Shown in pieces: positions 36,093 to 48,861 of a stretch of 64,000 nucleotides of DNA. The stretch is from Piper betle (taxonomy: Eukaryota > Streptophyta > Magnoliopsida > Piperales > Piperaceae): the NCBI GenBank assembly GCA_033002965.1, contig JAURVB010011072.1, positions 1-64,000 on the forward strand. The letters run 5' to 3'. Within the stretch, counting starts at the first letter, position 1. Every line of letters starts with the position of its first letter. A program made the translations under genes and the position numbers. Below the pieces are notes generated by a model. That model was not told the origin of the DNA, ran no database searches, and saw only the letters and a program-made list of their open reading frames with translations.

Positions 36093-37867
36093 TGTGATGT
36101 GTAGGTACATAGTAGGAGCTCGCTGCCTAAGCCCATGGCCTTGCTTGGAGCGTCTACCAGGTTATTTTAGGACTCGTTCCCTATTTTTTGCTTTACTCTA
36201 TTATGGTTTGCTTTATTGCTGCTGGACGGGTTAAGTGGTATTTTATTGGATCCCACTTAACTCTGGTCATTTAGGTGATAGTTTTACATATTAATAACCT
36301 TCGAGGATGAGATCCTTCAAGTCTGATTTTGAAAACAAGATCTACCACAAGTTGCCTTCGGGCCTATTATATGAACCCCTTCACAGGCCTATATGTATAA
36401 TTTTATCGAGTTTTCAGTGAGATGAGAGGTGGTGAAACCGTCTCGCATGTACCGTGAGTGGGTGCACGTGCCAGTAACAACAAACTCTGGATTAGTGAGA
36501 GGGCCATTTCATTCCAAAGGGATCTTGACAACTATGCAGTTTGAGTTCCTTACACAAATAGTAACGTGGAGGTTTACGGGTACTGTTTAGTATAGTGCAC
36601 ATCCGGACATGTGTTTAAAAGGGTACTAAAGGTAACTGTCTGAGAGTACTAGGTTTTCGTGCTCAAGGCTAGGAAATATATGGAGGACAAGAGAGGCTTC
36701 GGATTTTAAAATGAGAGTCATCTCTCATTTGCCAGATTGTTATAGTAATTTTTAGACTATGTTTTTATTATATATAGGTAATGATCAAGAGTCTAAATGT
36801 CAGCCTGGATGGAGGAACAGTGACATCCACACACATCTATCCAACTATAGATTGTTTATAATTACCATGTTTATATGTTGATGATGGTGAAAATGTTAGG
36901 ATGAGAACGATGAAATGACATGATTTGTGTTAGTGAAGAGAACCGTTGCCACCCACATGATGTGATTTTGATTATGAATAATGTTATAATGATATACATA
37001 GTAAAGATATTTTGATTAAAATGTGATTAACAGATGGGTGACGACCCCGTTCAGTTAGTAAGAGAAGGTAAATCAGTAATCAAGTTAAGACTAAACACAT
37101 AAATAAATTATAGAGTTGAATGAAAGTATTGTGTAAATATTTTATTAAATATTTATATTTTCTATAATCTGACAAGGTGGCCCTTATTGTACTTTCAAGG
37201 GACACTTTGTCTATTTTGTTTTAAGGTTTATTGATTCTTTTATCGTGATTGATTGGTTTAGTGTGACTTGCTGGACATGGCATGCATGTAGTATCATGTT
37301 AGGTTCAGAGCATTTCATTTATGCATCATGATGTTTATCTTCCACCTTTAAGTGCCGAGAGTAGGTCCATTTGGGTTAGCCGACTTAATCGGGTGACCCC
37401 TAATATTCCAATTTGGTTTACGAATGAACTGGATTTGGGGTATTACATGCGGGGTATCTGGAACAGGTAACCACATCTCAGTGTTTAATTTACCGCACTC
37501 ATCCGCATTTAGAAATTAATTTACCTAATCTAATTACTAGATCTAAGAATAAGAACTTGAACATGTCATAATATCCAACCTCTTAGATATATTAGGGGTG
37601 TTGCCTTCATGTAGATTGGATCGATCATCGCATTTGAAAAGTCACCCTCTTAATTAGAGGGGAGGTGCTGCCTTTGTTGTGGCTTAGAGTGCTCATATAA
37701 GAACTTTAGGTGTAAAATTTGTCATATAAGTATAATGTTTGTCTTAAGCCTCCTGAAGGGTTGAGATCCGCCTCCATAAAATGTGTATACAGTAAGCCAA
37801 CAAGTAACTTTCCAAATTATAATATTACGATTTGGTCCGTTTGTTCGGGCCGAATTAAGGTGTTATA
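36093..37867 (+). repeat. LARD-family LTR 3' portion, plus orientation
   Basis: Landmarks are the reverse complement of LARD LTR sequence: GTAGGAGCTCGC (36112), ACGGGTTAAGTGG (36226), GAGGATGAGATCCTTCAAG (36304), AACAAGATCTACCACAAGTTGCC (36335), and the end GGGCCGAATTAAGGTGTTATA at 37867. Its end sequence matches the 31576-31700 end of the neighbouring LTR when inverted. The 5' part of this LTR is missing. Confidence 0.75.
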
Positions 37868-39479
37868 ATATTTATAAAGCGCGTATATCACGTATGATTC
37901 TGACTAGTTGTATGTAGATTATAAAGATGTTACCGACTTAAACTTCCATTTGGCTAGCATGAAAAAATATAAAATGCATGAAATTTTTGTAGTTATAATT
38001 TTCAAGATATTAGTTATAAAGTAAATATAAAATGTAAAATCTCTTCAAAAAATTTTCTTCCATTTAATTACGTTTAAAGAAATTTATAGCAATGAAATTT
38101 CTACTGGTGGTCACTTGCCCATCATAAAACTCTAGACATAGAAAAATTTTTATTGAAAGATTAAAACTTTTGACATGAATTATCATGTAGACATTTGATA
38201 AAATTTTAATTTCTTTCGTGATAACTAAAGAGAGCCTAAGAGAACAGAGCCACATAGGCTAGTAGAAAAGATCCAACCAAATCATCTAATAAAAATTCCT
38301 AACGAGACTTCTAAAACTTCACAGCAACCGGAAAATGGAAATTTTTTGTATTTCTAGATGGTGGGAAAATTAAGACTAATTACTAGCAAATGAGAATCTT
38401 TTTTATAGTGACAAAAATATTCTTTAAAATAAGATTTTTAAAAAATAGCGTCCAATGGCCTATTGGCGGCCAATATCCCAATCGGGCCGGCCACCTAGGA
38501 CTTGAGCAGCAAGATATGGCACATGGGGTGCCCACTAACTAGCCTTTTATAAAATAATATTATTTTTTATTTTTTATAGTTTTTACGTTTATTTTTAATT
38601 TTTGCAAGTTAAAGTATTTTAAACCATTCATATTTTTTCCTTTTCTAATAATTAGATATGATTTCCCCATTTTTTAAGTCAATGTAATTTGGTAAAAAGG
38701 CGTTAACTTTATCGTTAGGTGTGTGATAATGATAGACGCTGGGTTGCAAAAATTGGCCGAGTCCACTCCGAATCAGCCAATTTAAATCGGATCGGACGTG
38801 TTCCACGTCAAAAAACACGATGAATTAGTCTTGGCTAAATTGGTCTGTCTATTGGCCGATTCGAGCTAATTTCTGAATCGGCCGATTTGAGTCGATTCCG
38901 GTCGGTGGCCGGGAGGATGTGAGGGTGGCGACGAGAGACCTGCGGGGGGGGGGGGGGGTGGGGGGGGTGGACGTGGGGACAAGGCGATGAGAGTGGTGAC
39001 CGGGTGGGGGGCAAGGGGTGTGTACGACGGGGCAGCGAGGGCAGGGCGAGGCGGGGGCAAGGGGGGGGGGGTGATGGGGTGGGGCGGTGGGTCGGGAGGG
39101 GCAATGGGGGCGGGGACAGGGTGGGGCCAGCGGGCAAGGGGGATGGGCGGCATCAGGGAGAGAGAATGGGAGGGGGAGGGGAGGGTGAAGAAAATCAGGG
39201 TGGCATTCTCGTAATTAAAAGTTGAAATGATTCCAACTCGAGCAAAAATTAATAATTAATTCCGAATTATTCAAAAAAATCCAAAAAATATGAAAAAATA
39301 TTATAAAATATAATACATAGAATGAAATGTTTTATAATTAATAACCCATTAATTTTGACTAAGTTAAAATTTTTATATATGGCCAATTTGGACCGATTCG
39401 AACTTATTTAACTGAATTGATTCTTGTCCGATTTAAACTGATTTCGATCTCGATCGAGTTGCACGTTTGGCCCTTTTTG
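37868..39479. other. Intergenic DNA with G-run block
   Basis: No gene is supported. 37868-38720 is AT-rich with no motif. 38720-39480 repeats TTGGCCGATTCG-type words (38745, 38850, 38875, 39385) around a very G-rich block. The Pro-rich reverse ORFs (38835-39153) are translations of that block. Confidence 0.55.
38940..39185 (+). repeat. G-rich low-complexity block
   Basis: A near-continuous run of G from about 38943 to 38970, then many GGGG and GGGGG tracts separated by 1-6 bases up to 39180. The spacing satisfies the usual pattern for G-quadruplex formation many times over, on the plus strand only. Confidence 0.9.
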
Positions 39480-42400
39480 CTACGTAGGTATTATGTACGT
39501 GGGAGCCACAACTTTAGCATCCTCTGGTGCTCTTTCCAGTTGGATACTGTATTGTCTTAGTTCTCGTTTTCGATTTTTAGAGGAGTCGAGTTTAGTTAGA
39601 TTTAGGATTATGTATGTCACGAGTTTAGTGTATTTTTCGTGTGCTTAGAAGCCTACTTTCAGACTGTCTTAGCCTCTGTAGGACTCACAACGTGGTACCC
39701 AAGGTTGTCCCGGTCACTTAAGAGTGAAAACCCTAAAGTTTTGGGTATTGAACCAACCCATATCTCAATCTCTCCTTCCCCTTTTTCACTTGTTTCACCC
39801 CTTCTTCTCCAATCCTCCCCGTTTATACTTGGCTTCCCCTTTTCATCTTCAGGCCTTCCCCACCTCTCCAAGCCCCTCCTAAGATCCTCCTAGCCTAGCC
39901 TACCCACTTAAGGTAGCAAATCTTGGGGTAGAAAGCCCCGAGACACCCACCCACCCTTATTCCCTCAGAGGTAAGGGTCTCTTCTTGGCTGGCCTCTCCT
40001 TTCATCTTTGTACATCTTGGTTGGATATTGTTATGAATTTTTAATGATATTTTGACATATATATCTTTCTGTTAGGAGTCATTTGAAGTTAAAATCATCA
40101 CATTTGAGCATGTAAATAAATAGTTATGTATTTTTAAGTGCACTACTATCATGATCTTGCACTGTTTCACCATAAAAATTATAACTTTCGTTGTAGATGT
40201 CTTATTTGCATGATATCAGTCTTGTTACACTCAAACAATGTAGATATAAATGTTGTCATTTGATCATTTAAACTGATATGGTGTCCAAATGCATGAAAGG
40301 GAGCCAAATTTGGTAAAAGTTGGCAGAAATCATGTTCCCTGTGACTAGCCTACTACTTTCCACAATTTTTACTCCCTGATGTGATAATCTTTTGAGATTA
40401 TTCTTTTTCAAGTTTTCATATATGTATGTTTTATTTTCCTTGAAAAATAATCATACTAATATAACCACATAAAGGGCATGAACAAAACCCTAATTGCTGA
40501 AGTGTGTGTTGTGGTGTTGGACTGTTTTGCCATGCTTTGAGTTTGGGCTCCATGGTGAGTAACCTAAAATATGTTAATAAAATATTTAAAAAATATTTAA
40601 TGACTATATAACTATCTAAAATATTATTCTTAAATTTTGGGTTTAATAAAATTATTTATGTGGTCATCCTGGTCAGTGATCAGGACTATGCACGAATGAG
40701 GGGTGAAACCATAATTCCATGATTCCGGAAGTAAAATCTGAAAATATAGTCAAATAGTGCTGGATTTATATGAAATTCATCCCAAACCATAGAAAGTAGC
40801 TTGGCAGCATCATATTAAATTTTGGGAGCAATTAGATTAGGGGATCATGATTTAGGATTTTCCCAAGCTCCTTAGGTCCAACTAACTACAGAAATTACCT
40901 AGTCAAGACCCTTCCATGCCAAGGCCACTCAGGCCCAACCACTTAGGATTTGCATCTGAAATCATACATGACTCAATACCACGGTGTTGCATAACTACAA
41001 CTACAAACCCAGGCCCATTTGGAGTCTCCAAGCTCTTGAATGACCCTTAGCACATTTGGTGTGTGGCCTAGGAACTCCAGCACCTTAGGTTGACCTTAGT
41101 GGGCCTAGTTTTACCATGTTGGCCGATTGTCCAACACTATGGTAATTTTTTGTTTGCCCCTTAGAATTTCAGGCCAACCGATCTAAATTTTAGCCCATTT
41201 GGACATTATTTGGCTTGTCTGAAAAAATATCTAGTTAAGGGCATTTGACAGAACCCTAGATATAGGATTTCTTACTAAGGGTACATGAAACCCTAAATCC
41301 TAATTGAGGGGTATACCTAATGAGACTTAACACTCTACTAAGCTAGTAATTAAGTCAATTGAGTGTCTTATGTGTTGTGCATGTGTGGAGGCTTTGCCTA
41401 GATATGCGTGTCAATATGATCCGAGGTTGATTTGGATTCCATTTTTATGTTAGGTTACACGGAGTGAGCTCGCCGAGTTTGGACGAGGAGCTTGACTCAT
41501 TCAAGTCCGTAGGATTCTTCTACTTCACCTCTAATTGGCTCCATGTGTGAGATTTTCAATTGAGTTTTAGACAGAGGACGATGTCGGAGGTGCTTTATTG
41601 AATCCCTCCGATGCTAGGCCATTTAGCCATGTTTTCTGTAAGTTTAATAAACCTACAAAGATGAGATCTATTATTTGTTTTTAAACTTGAGATTTAAATA
41701 AGTCCATCCCTAAGTCTATTATATACGTATGCACAATTTCACAAATTTCACGATTAAAAGAGCGAGTGATATGGAGATATGCGGATTGCACTAGTACTCT
41801 TTTATACCTTAAAGTAATCCAATGTATATAGGGTACTGTGTAATGCAACACATTTTTAGAATTTATAATCTTTTGTTCCAGGCCACCTGAGTATCATGAC
41901 AGATATTATATAGATGATGTAAGGTATAAGTTTGTTGTATAAATAGGATTATTGTCGTGCATGAGCGCCAACCCTTTTTTATGTATGTTATGTGTGCTTA
42001 CCACCTTCTGAGGTGTCTAAAGTTTAATGATATTCTGTGGTATTAAGAGACTCATCTGCTAGTTGCCATTATTAGTAGTTATTTATGGACTAGAAATCAT
42101 TTCAATTGATTACTGATGGATTTCCTATATATATGTAGGTATACATGCATGTCAGTGGCTAGTGCAGGTAGATGGATTGAGAGGCGATGGTATAGGTGAT
42201 GATACTGTGTGTTTGCTTGCTACGTATTTGATCTATGTGTTTTGGGGGAAATTGGCTGTGCATTTAAGACTTATGACTTTTATCAGAAATGATGAATTTA
42301 GGACTAAGTGTTGTATTCTGAATTAGGTCGGTGCCCTATGTCTGGCTATGTTGTTTATGGTTATGATTAAGTGAGTGTCTATAACTTAGGGTTAGTTTAT

Positions 42401-43052
42401 TATTATTATTTTTACCATCGAGAAGGGTATTAACTTTGGGGCACTCTAACAATTGTTTATAGGGTCAATAAGTTTCAAAGTAAAAGATCATGACAAGGAG
42501 GAGCATATGGTTCATACCCTATGAAGATTTAAGTGAAGACCGAGTGTTAGGGTATGATGTGCTGACACTTGATGATGCCTTGTGTGTTTAAATTTATGCT
42601 TGGGTAGGTGGAATAGGTAATTACGACCCTATATTTATATTAATGTAAATTATATACTTTAAGTAATAAGATACTTAATCCAATCACTTAAACTAAGTAT
42701 AAAAAATTGAGCATGTCACAACATCCAACCTCTTAACTATAGGAGAGGTGCGCCTCTTCTGTAGTTCGGAGCGATTATCTACATGTGTAAAACCACTTTC
42801 TTAGTTGCAGGGGATGTGCTACTAGTCTCACTACTTAGAGTGCTCATGCTATGAGATTTAAGATTCAGAGCCTTCATGTGGTAGTATGAATTAACATGCA
42901 TGATATAAAATCTAATAAGGTTTTCTTTCTTAAGCCTTCTTAAGTATTGAGATCCGCTTCCGTAAATCATGTACGCAATAGCCAAACGAGTAACTTCCAA
43001 TTTATAATATCACAATTCGGTCCATCCTTTTGGGGCAAATTGAGGTGTTATA
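39480..43052 (+). repeat. LARD-family LTR, plus orientation
   Basis: Collinear with 18150-20470 (CCAAATTTGGTAAAAG, CACGAATGAGGGGTGAA, CTAGGCCATTTAGCC, GTGTTAGGGTATGATG) and ending GGGGCAAATTGAGGTGTTATA at 43052, which inverts to the terminus at 31576. The section 39640-39960 (CT-rich, short ORFs on both strands) corresponds to the purine-rich leader near 34700-34850 of the other LTR. The start is uncertain. There is no coding capacity. Confidence 0.65.
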
Positions 43053-43079
43053 TTTTAATAGCTCAATTTTCCAATGAAA

Positions 43080-43335
43080 AGCTAATAAAGACTTGCCTAG
43101 GAGCAAAGAGGACAATGAACTTGAATCATAAGTTTATGCGCATCCAAAGGTAAATAGTTCCATAGAAATATGATTAAAGTTTATTTACTCTTCTAATAAA
43201 TAAAGCTTTAAATGTATATATGTATATATATATGTAGGAACAAGTTTATCATGGAAGTTGGAAATGGCTAAGTAAGACTTGTCTACGAAAAAGAAGACAA
43301 TCAATTTGAATCACAAATTTTTGTGCATGTAGAGG
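43080..43335. repeat. Tandem repeat of about 186 bp; second unit split
   Basis: Unit 1 is 43080-43265. Unit 2 starts at 43266 and is cut at 43335, resuming at 60773-60872. Shared text: AAGACTTG.CTA near the start, GACAAT.AA.TTGAATCA, then (in unit 1 and at 60773) GGTAAATAGTT, TTAAAGTTTAT and TTTATCAT.GAAGT. Unit 1 carries TCCAAAGG (43143-43150) where unit 2 has the target duplication, so unit 1 acts as an empty-site equivalent for the insertion. Confidence 0.85.
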
Positions 43336-43530
43336 TAGGTCTGTTAAACGAGCTAACGAGCCAAGCTCAGCTTATGTTCGAACTTGATTCGAATAGTTCG
43401 AAGTTCGTTTGAACTCGACTCGAGATCGAACGAGTTTTGAGTGTATATGCTCAAAATTGACTCGAACATTTCTGATACTGTTCGAGCTCGATTCGAGCTC
43501 AAATACATTTAAACTATTAAATTATAAGAT

Positions 43531-43714
43531 AGCTCGAAACCAGTTTGTTTGGAAGATTAAAACCATCTCGTTTGGGAACTCAAAACCAGCTCTTTAGGGA
43601 GCTCGAAACCATCTCGTTTGGGAGCTCGAAACTAGCTCGTTTGAGAGCTTCAAACCAACTCCTTTATGAGCTTGAAACCAGCTCGATCGTAAGGTAAAAA
43701 ATAACTCGTTTGGG
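43531..43714. repeat. Subterminal 23-bp minisatellite of the hAT-like element
   Basis: Eight imperfect units of about 23 bp of the form AGCTCGAAACCAGCTCGTTTGGG. Subterminal arrays like this commonly bind hAT transposase; that role here is inferred. The right end has CGAGTTCGAGTTCGAG-type words but no clear array. Confidence 0.85.
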
Positions 43715-43763
43715 AGAAAGACATCCAATTAATAGAGATTAAAATTAACAAAAGTAATTTATC

Positions 43764-44138
43764 AATGAGGCCCATATTCTTTTTTAATCCAACGTTGTTT
43801 ACTAGACCACTCAGTACTTCATTTTTTTCTAGGATTACCCCGTGGCATTCTTGTCATATTCAATTTCTTGTCATTGCTAGAACCAGCTTCGATCAGTGGA
43901 TCCACATAACTTGTTTCTTGAATAAAATAGTTTGTAGTAGTACCCATATCTTGTTGCTCAATGAAGGCATCCGTGGCTGAGGTTGATGGGCTGGCGGGCT
44001 CCGAAATAAACAGTCTCTGAAACAGTACATTGTTTTTTCCAGCCTCAATCAGACCCTTATCATGCTCCTGCACCCGAAACATAGCTTCAAGCTGCTTTCT
44101 CCTTTTAACCTGTGTTTCAGATTGGAGCAATTCCATTG
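43764..44138 (-). pseudogene. RNF25-like gene, last exon (3' fragment)
   Basis: Reads MELLQSETQVKRRKQLEAMF, then VQEHDKGLIEAGKNNVL and ASPSTSATDAFIEQQD, ending GNPRKK followed by a stop at 43816. After the stop the frame continues KQRWIKKEYG, resembling the basic C-terminus of plant RNF25-like RING E3 ligases (family form ..KQWV.K..G). The fragment begins exactly where the LARD ends at 44139; its upstream partner, ending NDTEYDEV, stops at 55340 on the far side of the LARD. Together they recall the family stretch DDDEVELLQSES. The in-frame stop suggests a pseudogene. Confidence 0.7.
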
Positions 44139-46232
44139 TGTAACACCCCAAATCCGGTTCACGCTCGTGAACCGAATCGGCATGTTACAGGCCCCACTTA
44201 AGTCGGCTAACCTGAACCCAACTCGTTTGGATCTAATCTCGGCATCTTAAGATGAAGATACGACTCATCATGCATGGATAAATGCACAGAATCCTAACAT
44301 GATACTACATAGATGACATGCTTAGTAATTCATACAATAATATGATTATGATCAAAATTAATAAAAATTCTAAAATAAAACAGACATGAGTCTCCCCTAA
44401 AAGTGCAATTAGGAGCCACCCTGTCAAAATAATATATATAAATATATATGCATGTATCAACAATTTCATTCACGAACAATCTAATATATTGTGAACTCAC
44501 TTTAAAGCATGGGTCTCAACCTACAATGCTTCCAATGCGCAATCTATTCACTTTTCCTTTTCGTGTCATCATGTCTTAGTAGATCATCTCATCATGTCCT
44601 CATATTTTAGCATTTAATCACATTACATCAATGTAATAACATCATAACAAAATATAACCACTCAATCGACTGACATGTGTGCAAGCGACAACAGTGCTCC
44701 TCTATCCAAACTAGCTCCTTCAACTCGTTATTGTTACTTATATATAGTATAAAAACACAACAGTAACAAGTATTACTGGTTCGGAAAATAAAAAAACTAT
44801 AACAAGCTGGCTATGAGGGCAAACTCTCATATGAAAGAAAACATCATATAGTCCTCGTGAACACTCTGAAGGGCACCTACTGATGAGTCACTGGGCTACA
44901 GACCCGGTAGAATCCCGAACTGACTGATATGTTGCTGCTGATGCCTCTCTCGTCATTTTCTTACTTCATTTCTGGTCTCAAATCCTAAGCCCTCTCGTTA
45001 CCTCCATATTTCTCTTGGCCTTGAGCACAAAGGCCGAGTACTCTCAGGCAGTCGCCTTTAGTACCCTTTAAACCACAAGTCCGGACATGCGCTATACAAA
45101 ACAGTACCCGTAAACCTCCACATTCTCCGGGTGTGAGGAACTCAAACACGGAGTTGTCAGGATCCCTCGGGAATCGAATAATCCGCTGCACTAATCCAGA
45201 GCCCGCTTTGACGGTCACGACATCCGCTCAGGTAGTGCAGTCAGTTTCTCCATCTCTCCTCTCACTGAAAACTCGATAAAATTATATATATAGGCCTAGG
45301 AAGGGATTTATATAATAGGCCTAAAGGCAACTTGTGGTGGATCTTGTTTTCGAAATCATCCTTGAGGAATCTCATCCTCGAGGGGTTATTAATCCAAAAA
45401 GTGTTCTGCTAAATGACCCGAGTTAAGAAGGATCTAAGAAAATGCCACTTAATCCGTCATGTAGGCAATAAAACAAACATACAATAGAATAGAGTAAAAA
45501 CATAGGCGAGTCCTAAACGGACCTAGTAGAAGCTCCAAGCGTGTCATCGCGCCTAGGCGGTGAGCTCTTACTCCGTACTTACACATCAAAACTAAATACT
45601 AACGCCCACTAACTAAATGATGCATCAAATTCAATGAACATCACATACAACATAATAATCATCCGCCCCAATCAACAATCAATAATCATAAGTATGAAAA
45701 TAATTCTAATTCAACCGATTCATACCATTTTTATTGTATATTTTCTATGTTACGTTGTGATCACTTATCATACTGAGACTCGATTTACCTCATTAAATCA
45801 TTTAACCTTCATTCACTGTTAATCACATCATGCACTTATCACTTCATCCTTAGTCAAACATCCATCATGATAACTAATCAATCCTAGCATGTTGTGCTAA
45901 CAATTATCAAGTTTAAATAATCAAATAGGAGGTAATTATACCGCATGTCATTGGCAATCCGTGATGGTTAGGGTTTCATCGCGCGTCTCGAAGCTCGAAT
46001 TCGATGCTTGACGGCGTCCAAAGTCGATTGGGTTTGACTGGATGAACTCATCATCTTTAGATGAAGATACGACTCATCATGCATGGATAAATGCACAGAA
46101 TCCTAATATGATACTAAATGAATGACAAGCAAAGTAATTCATATAACAATAGGATTACGTTCAAAATCAATAAAAATTCTAAAATAAAACGGACAGAGTC
46201 TCCCCTAAAAGTACAATTAGGGGCCGTCATAT

Positions 46233-46272
<40 letters not shown>

Positions 46273-48861
46273 GGTATCAACAATTTCATTCACACAATCT
46301 AATATGCTATAGACTCACTTTGAAGCTTGGGCCTCAACCCACAACGCTTCCACTGCACAATCTATTCATGTTTCACATTCTATCATCATGTCTTAACATT
46401 TAATCATGTCACATCACATGTCTCAAAAATTTAATCATGTCACATCACATGTCTCAAGCATATAATCACACTATTCACCATATAATAACATCATAAACAC
46501 AATATAACCACTCAATTGACTGACATGTGTGGAAGCGACACAGTGCTCCTCCGTCCAAACTGGCTCCTCCAACTCATGATTAATACTACATATAGTATAA
46601 AAATACGTCAGTAACAAGTGTTACTGGCCCGGAAAAAAACAACTATAACAAGCTGGCTATGAGAGCAAACTCTCATATGAAAGAAAATAACATATACTCC
46701 TCTTGAACACTCTAAAGGGCACCTACTGAGGAGCCACTGGGTTGCAGACCCGGTAGCAACCCCAATTGACTAATCTGTTGTTGTTGATGCCTCTCTCGAC
46801 ATTTTCTTACTTCATTTTCTGGCCTTGAATCCTAAGCCCTCTCCGTACCTCCATATTTCTCCTGGCCTTGAACACAAAGGCCGAGTACTCTCAGGCAGTT
46901 ACCTTTAGTACCCTTTAAACAATAATTCCAGACAAGTGCTGTACTAAACACTACCCGTAAACCTCCACGTTCTCCCGGTGTGAGGAACTCAAACGCAGAG
47001 TTGTCAGGATCCCTCAGGAATGGAACAGTTCGCTGCACTAATCTAGAGCCCGCTTTAACTGTCACGGCATCCGTTCATGGTACGTGCAGTCGGTTTCTCC
47101 ATCTCTTGGGTCACTAAAAACTTGATAAAATTATATATATAGGCCTGGGAAGGGATTTATATAATAAGCCCGAAGGCAACTTGTGGTGGATCTTGTTTTC
47201 GAAATCATCCTCGAGGGATTTCATCCTCGAGGGGTAATTAATCCAAAAATTGTTCGGCTAAATGACCCGAGTTAAGTGGGATCTAATAAAACGCCACTTA
47301 ACCCGTCCTGTAGGCAATAAAACAAACATACAATAGAATAGAGTAAAAACAGAGGTGAGTCCTAAACGGACTTGGTAGAAGCTCCAAGCATGTCATCGCA
47401 CTTATGCGGCGAGCTCCTACTTGATACCTACACATCAAAACTATAATGACGCCCGCTAACTAAATGATGAATCAAACTCGTTATGATCAAACACACTCAA
47501 AATACAAACATCAACCATAACAATCAACAATTATAAATGTGAAAGTAATTCCAACTTATCCTATTAACACCAATTTTATTATATTTCCTAAGTTATGTTG
47601 TACTCAATTATCATGCTCAAATTTACTTTACTTCATTAGATCACTGAACCTTCTTTCCGTGTAAATCACATCATGCACATCTTTACTTCATTCATAGTCT
47701 GGCATTCATCATGACAACTTCTCAATTCTATCATGCTATGCTAACAATCATCATCAATTTTAAATAATCAAATCGGAGGTAATTATACCTCACATCGTCG
47801 GCAATCGGCGACGGCTAAGGTTCCGTCGTGTGTCTCGGAGCTCAAATTCGGTGCTCTTCGGCATCCAAAATTCATTCGGGTTCGACTGGGTTCGCTCCAC
47901 GGAAGAACCGGTGAATTCTAGCAATTTCGGTTTTCTGGCAGGTTCGGCAGTTTTCCAGCGGGTTTCCGTGTTTTTTCGGCTACCGGCGGTGTCTACTGGC
48001 TGGAAAGCAATGGTATTGGGTACCATTGGAACCGGCTCGGTGAGCCCGACGCATCTACAGCATCGAATGGTTGGCAAAGGAGGCGGCTCGCCAAAAAATG
48101 GATAAAACAGTGGTGGCGGCGATGGGTGACTCGATCTGGTTGGCCTAGGCGGCGACGGCCTCCGCTCCGGTCAAGAAAGGTTGCTGGGAGGTCGAGGGTC
48201 ACAGGCGGCGCTATCGGCCATGGAAGCGTGACGCAAAGGTGTGCCTTCCTCACGTCGCAGCGGCAAGATTGTGGTCTGGTCACAGGCGGGGCTAGGCGGC
48301 ACCGATCTGCGGTAAGGTGGTGTCCACGGCAGCGGCAGCGACACTGCAAGGGGGCAGCGTCGGGGCGAGGTTTTGGGGAAGAAGGTATTGGGAGGGAAGA
48401 AAAGGGCTGGTGGCAAACTTGTAAATATTACTTGACTCATCTCCGGTTCAAGTCAAGAATAATAATTAAATCATATTAATTCCTAAAAAAAATCGGGAAA
48501 AATCCCATAAAATCAAAGAAACACCAAAACATCATAATGATATGTTCTAGAACTATTAACCCACCCAAACTACCTGTAACGCGTCCTAATGCAGTAAACG
48601 GCCTAAGAATAATTCTACGATCCACTACATATAAAAATAAAAAAAGTAACTGGCATACTCTCATATATTCTAATAACTCATTCTGTTCTGCTGTGTTCAT
48701 GACGTTATCATCATATACTTAGGTACGCATGACCTTCATAGCTCATACACACGACTGGCGTCAGCTCAGTACACGTGTTCTGAAACTAACTTGACTCGAA
48801 AATAATGGTCGAACCGACCGGTTCTAAATATAAAACCCTGACTCAAATCGTGGGTTTTACA
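44139..48861 (-). repeat. 3' LTR of the LARD, enlarged by internal tandem duplication
   Basis: It is 4.72 kb against 2.92 kb for the 5' LTR. The extra length is a repeat of about 1.8 kb: 44240-46055 and 46056-47890 are collinear (both contain GATGAAGATACGACTCATCATG, AACAAGTGTTACTGG-type text, GCCGAGTACTCTCAGGCAG, CTCGAGGGGT.ATTAATCC and a GTCTCG.AGCTC..ATTCG segment). The junction is near 46053, where TTTGACTGGATGAACTC meets TTTAGATGAAGATACG. A (TA)n run lies at 46232-46269. A reverse ORF of 77 codons (MTVKAGS.LVQR) occurs once in each unit. Confidence 0.9.

Noticed and set aside
38835..39225. Pro-rich and Gly-rich ORFs around 39 kb
   Set aside because: They are translations of a G-run low-complexity block on opposite strands, not proteins.
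47790..48479. Several overlapping ORFs on both strands near 48 kb
   Set aside because: Same GC-rich LTR block; frames are not conserved in the 5' LTR copy and no domain is recognisable.
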